Positions 26,901-34,340 of a stretch of 55,900 nt of DNA are shown here, in pieces. Under the pieces are notes generated by a model, which did no database searches, was not told the origin of the DNA, and saw only the letters and a list, made by a program, of their open reading frames with translations. Every line of letters begins with the position of its first letter. Within the stretch, counting starts at the first letter, position 1. Origin of the DNA: Tritrichomonas foetus. Lineage: Eukaryota > Parabasalia > Tritrichomonadida > Tritrichomonadidae. Both the position numbers and the translations under genes were made by a program. The stretch covers positions 39,359-95,258 of the forward strand of contig MLAK01000592.1 in the NCBI GenBank assembly GCA_001839685.1, given 5' to 3'.

Positions 26901-27984
26901 ACTTGTTCCTGGAAAATCTTATGAAGCAATTGGAATTAATCAGCCATCTTTTACAATTGATTCATTAATTCCTTCTCCAAATGTTTATGGTGGGAATGGT
27001 GACAGAATCATTATGAAAGAACGAGATGTATTCAGCGTTTTAACCACAAATATTCCAAATAAACTGAATCATTTATTAGAGAACAAGTCATTAAATTACC
27101 AAAAATTCAATTTAACTGATGATTTATTTGACAATCAAAATGTTAATTCTTCAGATAATGAACTAGAAGATTTTTTAGAAAAAAATGATGATAGTGAAAA
27201 TTCTTTAAATGATGATTTGGTGACCGAAAATTATAATTATATATCAATGCTTCATTCCATTAAAAAACATGCAACAAAGAATTTGAAAATGCACGTAATT
27301 GTTGATTCGCCCGTTTCTTTACATGATTTTCATGCATTTAATTCAAGTCTTAATTTCATTCCGCTTTATTTGCCACCAGTATTGTCTCCACCAAAATCGA
27401 AGAAAGTTGCAGCGCAGCTCTTATCAATATTTTTAATTGATACCATGTTCATGTCAAGAGTTTTGGTAACAAGTCCAGAAATTGTTTGGCTGAAAGATGC
27501 CACACAATTCGAAAATGTTTTCATGAAAAAAGCTGTGGTTGCAATTCCTGAAATGGCAATTGATAAAAAAATGTATAAGAAACTTGATCAACTTGAAAAT
27601 AAAGTACCATGGATGCGAAATGATTATTTGGCATTAAGAATGGGGCGGCCGTTTCATAATACAGCAATTATGTGGTTTGATGTGCGAAAATGGAGTGCCA
27701 AATATGGTTTGCAACACTTTGTAAATCTATATGAACACGAAACACGTTCAAATGATCATATTGAAGTGAAAAAGGACCCTATTCAACATATAATGAATAT
27801 TTTGCAACTAAAAATTCAATTCTTAACGATGACACCCAGAGTGGGATATTGCATGAAATATAGTCCTAACAAAAGAATGATTTTTACAACAAATGTAAGT
27901 CTTGTATCTGTTCGTTTATGCGATAATTCGAGTATTAACCTTGTTCGAGAGCAAATCAATGAGATTCTAAAAGAAATAGATTAA
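23947..27984 (+). CDS. UGGT-like ER protein with a degenerate glucosyltransferase domain
   Basis: A 1345-residue secretory protein with a signal peptide (MLIFFFLFAFFRAEE) and many N-glycosylation sites. Length and layout suggest UDP-glucose:glycoprotein glucosyltransferase, the ER folding sensor: thioredoxin-like repeats (about 40-760), a beta-rich part, and a GT24 domain at the end. The GT24 region is recognisable (NFIPLYLPPVLSPPKSKKVA, IDTMFMSRVLVTSPEIVWLK, then FHNTAIMWFDVRKW). However, the metal-binding DxD is replaced by SPE at 1176-1178, and the later conserved DQDLPN block is not apparent (KDPIQH at the likely site). Residues about 780-930 are a low-complexity Asn/Glu/Thr insertion. 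It is probably inactive as a transferase and may act only as a client-binding chaperone. Confidence 0.7.
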   Translation: MLIFFFLFAFFRAEEITLYGNWSDSYFYNEVLMFFEEIDKYLIASVEKSLDNVMDINLTSVLDTLEPIIRPDIFGLLNLSLTNRYFQLKSMVKVPKVRSNPQVSGWSVFCKRNKTIQNINSSILKNFQWMLVSGLEIMSTPKDKLEYLHQFATDFHNFAKRYSFFEKFYNSPFNDFSKRKYMNSKLNFSKGSYVNNRTCGHSILEVIKCLVEESKINSTRINQFNLSNEQINQLNQITQITSMNSADELFYYTKQAPSYCGVRLTDHLKHSNERHYSDSFNTDEISPIQFLHNQSPMITIDIYFSLNSPEYLPLLDIALKIEKSYLPITTNVYVIPHYKNETEKKMCFAFMDLISLGGRPPIFFLEESLKHPVKQAYSNSYPKTKWSDLKTLYNEGPTLNKIKELEKYCNDHGIKSAAVAVNGEFIREQPVFPHIMSEVNRHAARMQKFAQLGKIQPSDNIKQWIKENAILTDSIHPDVFIDERNYLSMDGFSTIEMKEIIMEMICSVNFSNSTNENNVTNEIHNNEDFYHHIYNVDLDSDNNFYNDYLEALMSDENYINDENDIDDEIYMNNSFKSAWKNKVPVFFVNYPIKYNLSNTVSIKVINISVNTQKFLRVNQNDKCTIVGPLKFNGKMNETTLTAAVRYVNFLHSKNLPKLPFDAYVYELFLSGHRKITKISNIPRTKCYSFKVGNSPQSFRLEMSPFDPEFPMAIDTAKQIADSGAATVEIVPLIPLNEMKKLPDFLLRKHKRSVNGTVKCKHGIYSYEFPSQWLVAFTDKRKTMHNINISSDMNHQAKPQINSTHRENPENYSIINEKEIDENNTTDNRININIELENKTNITIENSSLKVNQTEIPAENETKIQTENQNEVHKDKENLELNDETNSTVNQDNLPIERLQENLTENEFNNTSNETFQQTHHPTTQLTHVSTPQTTPQPTPHIEQSKTLDLFIDSIMAAGFLDNADVVQIGEKQRIVSSFRGLFMVKLVPGKSYEAIGINQPSFTIDSLIPSPNVYGGNGDRIIMKERDVFSVLTTNIPNKLNHLLENKSLNYQKFNLTDDLFDNQNVNSSDNELEDFLEKNDDSENSLNDDLVTENYNYISMLHSIKKHATKNLKMHVIVDSPVSLHDFHAFNSSLNFIPLYLPPVLSPPKSKKVAAQLLSIFLIDTMFMSRVLVTSPEIVWLKDATQFENVFMKKAVVAIPEMAIDKKMYKKLDQLENKVPWMRNDYLALRMGRPFHNTAIMWFDVRKWSAKYGLQHFVNLYEHETRSNDHIEVKKDPIQHIMNILQLKIQFLTMTPRVGYCMKYSPNKRMIFTTNVSLVSVRLCDNSSINLVREQINEILKEID

Positions 27985-28379
27985 CATACATTTTATCCTG
28001 TGTTTATATGGTCGTATTTGAAATAGAAGGCCATATAATCAATGAATGATATGATATGGAAAAACAAATTTTGTTTTTCTTCTTGGCAATATTGTTATTA
28101 TTTATTGTTTTTTAAACTTTACTATCCACTTCTTTCTATGAATTATCTAATTTTATTTTTCAGGAAAATGTTTTTAGTTTTTCACGTTTGAGCTTTATGT
28201 GTTGTTCACAGAAATCACTCAGAGGCCGGGATATGATCGTTTATTAATGAAAGTGAAACTTTTTTAGCCTTCAATATTCGCCTTGGTCAGATAGGATATC
28301 AAGGTGAAAATGCGCATATTTTTTCTATGCTTTCCTAAAAGTGCCACCAATTTCACCTATCAACTTTTTTTAATTATTA
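27985..28379. other. Intergenic region, no gene seen
   Basis: About 395 bp between two plus-strand genes. A frame reaching back to 28304 joins the next gene but begins with GTG and lies before the likely transcription start. Confidence 0.5.
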
Positions 28380-28384
28380 TCACT
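28380..28384 (+). promoter_or_regulatory. Possible initiator abutting the RRM-protein start
   Basis: TCACT directly before the ATG at 28385. If used, the leader is only 3 nt. Confidence 0.4.
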
Positions 28385-29659
28385 ATGTCTGGTCCACCAT
28401 ACCAGCCTCCTTATTATCCACCGCCCAACCCGCCTTACTATCCACCACCGAATCCATATCCATCATATCCGCCAGGTCCCCCTCCATATCGTCCCCCTCG
28501 ATACGATTCCGATTATCGCCACCCTCCAGGTAGTCACAAGCGCCATCCGCCACGCAGCCATGGACCGCCTGGCAGCTTCCACCGGCCATCCAGTGGCCAT
28601 TCGAGCCATCCGCCACGAGTTGTCTATCCCCGGCCTACCTACACAGAACCGCCGAAACCGTCAAACGCAGTTTTCTCAAAAAATTTACCGTATGATCTTT
28701 CCGTCGATGAGTTTGTTTCGATATTTGCTAAATTTGGAGAAATCGCAACAACCTTCACCAGCCACATTCACGATCGAGGAATCGGCTTTGTAACTTATTA
28801 CGATATTCGTTCAGCGGAGAAAGCGGTCGAAATGATGGAAAATTTTTCGATTCATGGAAGGAGCCCAATTACCACGTTTTCATTCAAACCTCCTGATTAT
28901 TCGAAACTTGATCCAAGAGAAACTAGTCCAATTATCCTCGTCAAACTCGAAAACGAGCCACAAAATAACTCATCAAATATTACCGATCAGAAACCAAAAG
29001 AAAGCGATAATAGTTGCTTGGTTAACGATAACAATCAAAACACCGAACATCAAGAGTCGAATACAGATAATCAAGACGAATATAATGAAGAACAAATCCC
29101 GATTTATCTAACAAAGGACAATGTCACGGAGGTTATGGCCAAATTTGGAGACATCAAAGAAGTTACTGATATTGGGCCAAATAAGGTCACAATTATTTAT
29201 TATGACATTCGAAATGCAAAAAGCGCTCGTACAGCCGAAAATTTAGAAGTTGATGGTCACAAAGTTATCGTAGAGCCTTATGTAAGACAAGATGAAGGTG
29301 TAGTATATATTCCGCCAACCGATCCGAATTTTACCACTCGTCGTCCTCCACGCCAGCCTTACATGGACCAGCTTCCTCAAGCTCAACAACTTCCTCCTCA
29401 GAGTTCGCATTCAAATCCCCATAAACCGCCGCATTCAAATCCTCATAAATCATCTCGCCGTAATCCTCCGCCGCCGCCGCATCCAAAGTATCCAATGTCT
29501 TACCAAGGACCTCCTCCGCCACCCCCGCCGATGTACATGCCGCCACCTCCAGGATTTCCCCCAATCCCGCCGCCTCCCCAGATTCCCCCGAGCTATCCAG
29601 GGCATTCCATGCAGCATCAGCCACCCCCGCCTCCAATGCCAGGAATGCCTCCACCATAA
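28385..29659 (+). CDS. Mei2-like RNA-binding protein with proline-rich ends
   Basis: A 424-residue protein. Residues 1-90 are PPYYPPPNP-type proline/tyrosine repeats. An RRM follows at about 93-168 (NAVFSKNLPYDLSVDEFVSI, then RGIGFVTYYDIRSAEKAVEM). After an acidic Asn/Gln linker comes a second, degenerate RRM (YLTKDNVTEVMAKFGDIKEV, then IIYYDIRNAKSARTAENLEV). The C-terminal 120 residues are again proline-rich. The shared YYDIRxAxxA signature in both RRMs and the poor RNP motifs are typical of RRM1-RRM2 of Mei2-like proteins; the Mei2-specific third RRM is absent. Mei2 relatives control meiosis and differentiation by binding RNA; the role here is unknown. The GC content is higher than around it because of proline codons. 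Confidence 0.72.
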   Translation: MSGPPYQPPYYPPPNPPYYPPPNPYPSYPPGPPPYRPPRYDSDYRHPPGSHKRHPPRSHGPPGSFHRPSSGHSSHPPRVVYPRPTYTEPPKPSNAVFSKNLPYDLSVDEFVSIFAKFGEIATTFTSHIHDRGIGFVTYYDIRSAEKAVEMMENFSIHGRSPITTFSFKPPDYSKLDPRETSPIILVKLENEPQNNSSNITDQKPKESDNSCLVNDNNQNTEHQESNTDNQDEYNEEQIPIYLTKDNVTEVMAKFGDIKEVTDIGPNKVTIIYYDIRNAKSARTAENLEVDGHKVIVEPYVRQDEGVVYIPPTDPNFTTRRPPRQPYMDQLPQAQQLPPQSSHSNPHKPPHSNPHKSSRRNPPPPPHPKYPMSYQGPPPPPPPMYMPPPPGFPPIPPPPQIPPSYPGHSMQHQPPPPPMPGMPPP

Positions 29660-29937
29660 GGTGCTTACATGAAAATGGCTGAGTGAACAAATAGAAATTA
29701 TAGAAACAAAGTGTGCGTAGTTATGATAATTATGCATCATAATATAATGTAAAATTACATTCAACTTTGTCGAATAAGAATCCCAAACCGTATGTATCAT
29801 ACAATCGAACCATTATGTTTTTTTTTTCTTCATAAAAATACATTGGCGAAGCATTTCTAATTATTTAATTTGTTGATTCTAATGATTTTTATTATCTTGT
29901 TTAAGCTTGAACTCCACAAAATTGAATGTGAGCTTCA

Positions 29938-30403
29938 ATGATGACATGTGAAGGATCAGAAACTTCAAGCGAAATGGAAAAACTTTTTTACTTCTTGGAA
30001 AAAAAAATCGCTTTCTCAGAACTTCAAGATCTAAATGAAGGCTTTCTTCCTTTATTGGTTCATTATTCAATTTATTTTGGTCTTGGAAATCATTCAAAAA
30101 CGGGTGAAAAAAACATCTTATAAAAGTGGATTATCTACGAGATTGTTAAAAAATATTCTGAACATCAACAATGTTTAATATGGCAAACTTAGATAATATC
30201 TTGGTCATAACAGAGATGTTTATATGGTATGTACATGATTTTGAAAAATAACTGAGCATGATTTGGCAGAATAAGTTTGCGATAATTGTTGAGGCATTTT
30301 TATCATTGAGAAGGTTTCATCTTCTGAGTATGGTAGAACCCATCTAATTGAATATACTTCAATCAAATTCATATTCGAATTACGCGTTAGAATCCCAAAT
30401 TTG
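29938..30403 (+). pseudogene. Relic of an unidentified helical protein gene
   Basis: An ATG-led frame of 61 codons (EMEKLFYFLEKKIAFSELQD, then FLPLLVHYSIYFGLGNHSKT) ends at a TAA. Protein-like sequence continues after the stop in the same frame (KWIIYEIVKKYSEHQQC), then after a one-base shift near 30185 (NLDNILVITEMFIWYVHDFE; WQNKFAIIVEAFLSLRRFHL) with further stops. This looks like one helical protein broken by at least two stops and a frameshift. The family is not recognised. The rest of 29660-30460 is AT-rich spacer. Confidence 0.45.
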
Positions 30404-30460
30404 GATCATTTCAAATTGAGAATAATATCAAAACAGTTAAAGAATGAAATTCAAAAGTTT

Positions 30461-31027
30461 TTACACAAATCTAAATACAGCATCTAAAACAGGTTGAGCT
30501 TCTGGCATGATGAAGTGAAAGAATCCTTTTGGTTCAATAAATTCAAACCCGGCCATTTGGCCAATTTTCTCCACAACATAATCAGGGTGCTCACGCGCTA
30601 CTTTATCGTCATTATCGGAATAAAGCAAAATTGGCTTGAAATTAATCTTCAAAATATTATCCCATTTTATTTCTTCGCTGTAGAACTTTCGACGGTTGGG
30701 CCTCTTTGTTGCAGTAGGGGCGACTAGAATGACGGCGGTCAACTTTTTTGTCCAATCTTCATCAAAGCATTCCCCGAGAAGGCGCAGCGTAAAAAAGCCG
30801 CCGAGAGAATGGCCAATCATCACAATTTCTTCACCGTTCCAATTATCCGCGAGAAATTGGTGAAATGTGTCTTTCCATTCGTCGAAATTTGGATCTGCGG
30901 GATTCGGATATGAAGGTGCGACCGTTTTCATTCCTTTTTCTTCGAGTTTCGATCGGGTAGAGTCTATGAATGCACTATGACAGTTTCCTCCAACTCCGTG
31001 GTTGAAGAAGAATAGCTTTTTTGTCAT
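30461..31027 (-). CDS. RBBP9/YdeN-family alpha/beta hydrolase
   Basis: A 188-residue serine hydrolase of the RBBP9-like family, of normal length. The nucleophile elbow GHSLGG puts the serine at residue 74. The acid is probably in YSDNDDKV (138-141) and the histidine is H171 in KGFFHF. The oxyanion region HGVGG (10-14) is typical of the group. No signal peptide is present, so it should be cytosolic. Substrates of this family are poorly known. Codon usage is less AT-rich than the surroundings, which may indicate high expression or transfer from bacteria; I cannot decide. The ATG is preceded by TC (TCATG). Confidence 0.9.
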   Translation of the reverse strand: MTKKLFFFNHGVGGNCHSAFIDSTRSKLEEKGMKTVAPSYPNPADPNFDEWKDTFHQFLADNWNGEEIVMIGHSLGGFFTLRLLGECFDEDWTKKLTAVILVAPTATKRPNRRKFYSEEIKWDNILKINFKPILLYSDNDDKVAREHPDYVVEKIGQMAGFEFIEPKGFFHFIMPEAQPVLDAVFRFV

Positions 31028-31401
31028 GATTAGAGATTTCTGAACTGATATGTGATATGAAATACATCTTTCATTCTTTCCGAAGGTTTGGATATGAATG
31101 ACTCTACCAAGTAATTCAATTTGACTGATGGTTAAACCATCATGGTTTCAAATCATTGGTTTGATAAATTTCCAAAAAACAAACAAATTGGAAAAATCAT
31201 CATCATTTGTGATGTTTGTCATTCAGAAAAGGCATAAAAATAATTCATAATGATATTTACTACATTTATACCTCTTTCATAAGATTATTAAGGAAATTAA
31301 ATATGAAACATTAAATTTCGATTCAAGATGTTTTTCTAATTACTTGATGAGATGAATAATCAATCGTATTTACTTAATTATATCGCCAATTGATTAAGAG
31401 A

Positions 31402-31536
31402 ATGATCACAATACTGACTGAGAACAATTATTATGATATCGCTGAGCATTTTTTTCGTGAATTCACCTGCTCCAAAATAAATATTGATGCATTTTGTGGA
31501 GATATTTTCCATGGTAGCAGAAAAAACAAACAATAA
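31402..31536 (+). pseudogene. Short coding relic
   Basis: A 44-codon ATG-led frame (MITILTENNYYDIAEHFFRE, then CSKINIDAFCGDIF) with clear protein character. The same frame stays open seven codons upstream of the ATG, and weaker protein-like stretches flank it in other frames. It is probably the remains of a longer gene. The rest of 31028-31713 shows no gene; a GATGGTTAAACCATC inverted repeat lies near 31125. Confidence 0.35.
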
Positions 31537-31713
31537 TGAATATCTCAAAAACAATACAAACAGGTCAATTGGACATGAACTTTACCTATTCATATATTTA
31601 TGAAAACAAGGTTAATCTACTTCCTTTCCAACATTTTTACATTCACATCCTTTCTCTTTTCAGAGAAAAAGGCTTACGAAAAATGTTTTTTTAATTCGAA
31701 TATTTGAATTGAT

Positions 31714-31721
31714 GTAAAAAT
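31714..31721 (+). repeat. 8-bp target-site duplication, left copy
   Basis: GTAAAAAT directly before the left terminal inverted repeat of element A. It is repeated exactly at 32814-32821 directly after the right end. Confidence 0.8.
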
Positions 31722-32813
31722 AGATGTATACAAACCAAATAGTCTTAACGTACGAAATCACTCAAATGATCCTTATCATCAGTATTACTTAATACCATCA
31801 GTCAAAAATCAAAACCCAAATAGCTAAAAGAATGACGAAAATTTCCCTTATCGCAAACTTCGCAAATGGCCGAATTCAAAAATATTTCGAAAATGATTCT
31901 GAAGAAGCTATTGTTTCAGTTTTCGGGTGAACAGCTTTCAGTCAATTGTTAAATCTATATTTTATAGTTATGAGCCATATTTATTCATAGTTTTGAAATT
32001 TTGCAACAATTAAACCGAAAAAAGAGCGATTTTGGAGAAAGCCTAAAAAAAAATTGTGAGAAGCTTTTTTTCCAAGAATCACAAAGATTATAATACTGCT
32101 TCCCATAATTCTATTTACACTTCTTCTATCGATNATTAAAAATCGCGAAAATTTTGATAGTTTTAACTCAGTGATGTTGAATTAATTCAATTTCCATTTG
32201 ACAAATATGAATGTATTGAAATCTTTTCTGTCATAAAATTTTAGTATATGAAGAAAATAGACTGGCAGTCCTCAACAGCACATTCTCAAGCAGGGATACA
32301 GATACAACGATTGAAAGACCAAATCAAGAAAAATGGAATCCAATATGTTTTTTTCCAGACTCGATGCCAAGTGAATTTTCTGATGACTCGCCATTTAGAT
32401 GGCAAAACATTCGTAATCTTCTCATTGATGCCTAAATTTTTTTTATTTATATCAAAATTATTAATATTTTTTTTATACTTCATTTTTGTATTTTGGAAAA
32501 CATTATAATTTTCGATGGAGGGTCATATGATAATAAAAAGCACGATTTATGATAAGAAATAATCAAGATATTAATGCTATAAAATCACTTTTTATCTCAA
32601 TAATTCTCAGAAATTTCTGTTGGGTTTATTTTTTTCTCACAATTTTTTTATGGATTTGGTTTTCTCTGTATCTTGATTTTTAAATTATAATATTTATATA
32701 TTATTAATAGGATTACAATTAAATAATATTTAGATGACAATAATATCAACAATTATNNATTTNGATCTNTCAATNGNCTTCTACATCTAGAGCTAGTTAG
32801 TTTGTATACATCT
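31722..32813 (+). mobile_element. TIR element, copy A (1092 bp)
   Basis: The ends are inverted repeats starting AGATGTATACAAACCAAATA on the left and, as reverse complement, AGATGTATACAAACTAACTA on the right. A perfect 8-bp duplication GTAAAAAT flanks it. A second, inverted and almost identical copy lies at 36516-37772. Copy A lacks 162 bp present in B (junction near 32330) and has several Ns. No transposase is visible, so it is non-autonomous. An 8-bp target duplication is known for hAT, P and Merlin-type elements; the termini do not identify the family to me. Confidence 0.85.
31832..32435 (+). pseudogene. Broken coding sequence inside element A
   Basis: The frame from the ATG at 32248 (86 codons) is probably not the ancestral one. 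Protein-like sequence runs through the element in other frames: MTKISLIANFANGRIQKYFE from 31832, FQSIVKSIFYSYEPYLFIVL, KKIVRSFFSKNHKDYNTASH, LSDVELIQFPFDKYECIEIF, VYEENRLAVLNSTFSSRDTD, and finally SMPSEFSDDSPFRWQNIRNL ending at TAA 32433. Several stops and at least two frameshifts separate the pieces. The 162-bp deletion keeps the frame. No family recognised. Confidence 0.5.
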
Positions 32814-32821
32814 GTAAAAAT
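32814..32821 (+). repeat. 8-bp target-site duplication, right copy
   Basis: GTAAAAAT, identical to 31714-31721. Confidence 0.8.
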
Positions 32822-33108
32822 ATCATTTCAAATTCTCACAAAAGATTAAAAATAAAGAAGTATTCAATTTTCTTTCGAAAGTAAAATTTTCACAAAAGCT
32901 CGATAATTGAGAGACTAATCGTTATAATGTATTGGATATTGAAAAATAAGATTGTCACATAATCAGCAAGATGCTATTTTCATACAAAAACGTTCACATC
33001 ACTAGTTTATTTCTCGCAAAAGTTTACCAGGTTAAATCACATTATCATTTCAGATTTCTATGTTTTTTGCTCTTAATAATTTTTTTGTTAATTGTTATTG
33101 AAATTTTT

Positions 33109-33113
33109 TCATT
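33109..33113 (+). promoter_or_regulatory. Initiator of the metacaspase gene
   Basis: TCATT with +1 A at 33111, 8 nt before the ATG at 33119. This excludes the upstream in-frame extension to 33092. Confidence 0.65.
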
Positions 33114-33118
33114 TCACC

Positions 33119-34006
33119 ATGGGTTGTGGAGAGAGTATATCAACGGCAGCTGCACCGGACTTTAACGGACGTATCCAAGAACGTGCAGTCACCAAACTTG
33201 ACGATAATTTCAGCAAACAAGAATTTCATGATGCCAGAAATTCATTACAAATGGCAGAAGCAAAGGAAATCTTCACAGCACTTGCAAAAGATCTTACAGG
33301 TAAGCCACCATATACATCAGTCCCACCATCATTAAACAAAGCATGCTTCATTTGCTGCAACACATATCAAACAGTTAAATACGCGCTTGGTGTTGGTCCA
33401 ATGAATGATTCAATCACTGTTGCTAAAAATCATAAAGATCGTGGTTATCAAGTCTTCTTCCTTCATAATCCAACAGCTGATGAATTCCTTCAATTCTTGC
33501 CACTTTTCTTAAAACGAACAAAAGATGAACTCACAATTTTCTATACTGGTCATGGTGCAAGTGTTAAAGATAAGAATGGTGATGAAAGTGATGGCTTCGA
33601 TGAGGCAATGGTTTTCGATAAAGGCCATATTATTGATGATAAATTAGTTCAAATTTTACAAGATAATGCCAATGGAAAAACTCGTATTCTTCTCTTAACT
33701 GACTGCTGCCATTCTGGTTCAATTTGGGATATTCAATCTGCAGAGAAACATAATATAAAGCTTCCTGGAAACATCATCTCAGTTTCAGCAGCAAAAGATG
33801 CCCAAACTGCCAAACAAACAACAATTGGAAATAAGAGTCAAGGAATTTTCACCTACTTCTTCTGGAAGACACTCAATGCAAATCCAACAGCAACACCAGA
33901 TGAAATCGCAAATGTGATTAATGGAAATCTCAAAAGGTTCAATCAATTCCTTGTTTGTGCTGAAACAACACCAGCAATGGCCAAGCAGCCACTCTTCCAC
34001 AAGTAA
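33119..34006 (+). CDS. Metacaspase
   Basis: A 295-residue type I metacaspase, a Ca-dependent cysteine protease that cuts after Arg or Lys. The catalytic dyad is H145 in YTGHGA and C197 in DCCHSG. The p20 fold (ACFICCNTYQ, then FFLHNPTADEF) and the SVSAAKDAQTA region are kept. The N-terminus MGCGES fits N-myristoylation (G2, S6) with a possible palmitoylated C3, suggesting membrane attachment instead of a free cytosolic enzyme. There is no long proline-rich prodomain. The gene lies between the two inverted copies of the TIR element. The role in parasites is debated (cell-cycle or stress-linked death). Confidence 0.93.
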   Translation: MGCGESISTAAAPDFNGRIQERAVTKLDDNFSKQEFHDARNSLQMAEAKEIFTALAKDLTGKPPYTSVPPSLNKACFICCNTYQTVKYALGVGPMNDSITVAKNHKDRGYQVFFLHNPTADEFLQFLPLFLKRTKDELTIFYTGHGASVKDKNGDESDGFDEAMVFDKGHIIDDKLVQILQDNANGKTRILLLTDCCHSGSIWDIQSAEKHNIKLPGNIISVSAAKDAQTAKQTTIGNKSQGIFTYFFWKTLNANPTATPDEIANVINGNLKRFNQFLVCAETTPAMAKQPLFHK

Positions 34007-34340
34007 AATCGAGAGAATTAGACTAATTTTTTATTTCGTATTTAATTACTTTTTAAATCACTTTAATAATAATCTTTCTCTTTTTAATAATAGTCTTTCT
34101 CATTAATGATCATGCCTATGCAATTGTCTTATTTTATCTTAATTCATTAAAATGGTTCACATAAAACTCGAAACGAAAAAAGAAGACGAAAGATTGATTC
34201 ACGTGTACTTTAAAAAACATTAATATATTCATTCTAAAACTAAACAAAAATAATATTCGCATGAATAAATAACAAGTAAACATTATCTGACAAATCATCT
34301 CCGAACGAAGATTAAAACAACCCAAAAAAAGTCAATAAAT
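34007..34340. other. Intergenic region between convergent genes
   Basis: AT-rich 3' spacer between metacaspase and the B56 gene; nothing else seen. Confidence 0.6.

Noticed and set aside
30461..31027. Recent bacterial transfer of the RBBP9-like hydrolase
   Set aside because: Only mildly different codon use; the family is widespread in both bacteria and eukaryotes, so the sequence alone does not support transfer.
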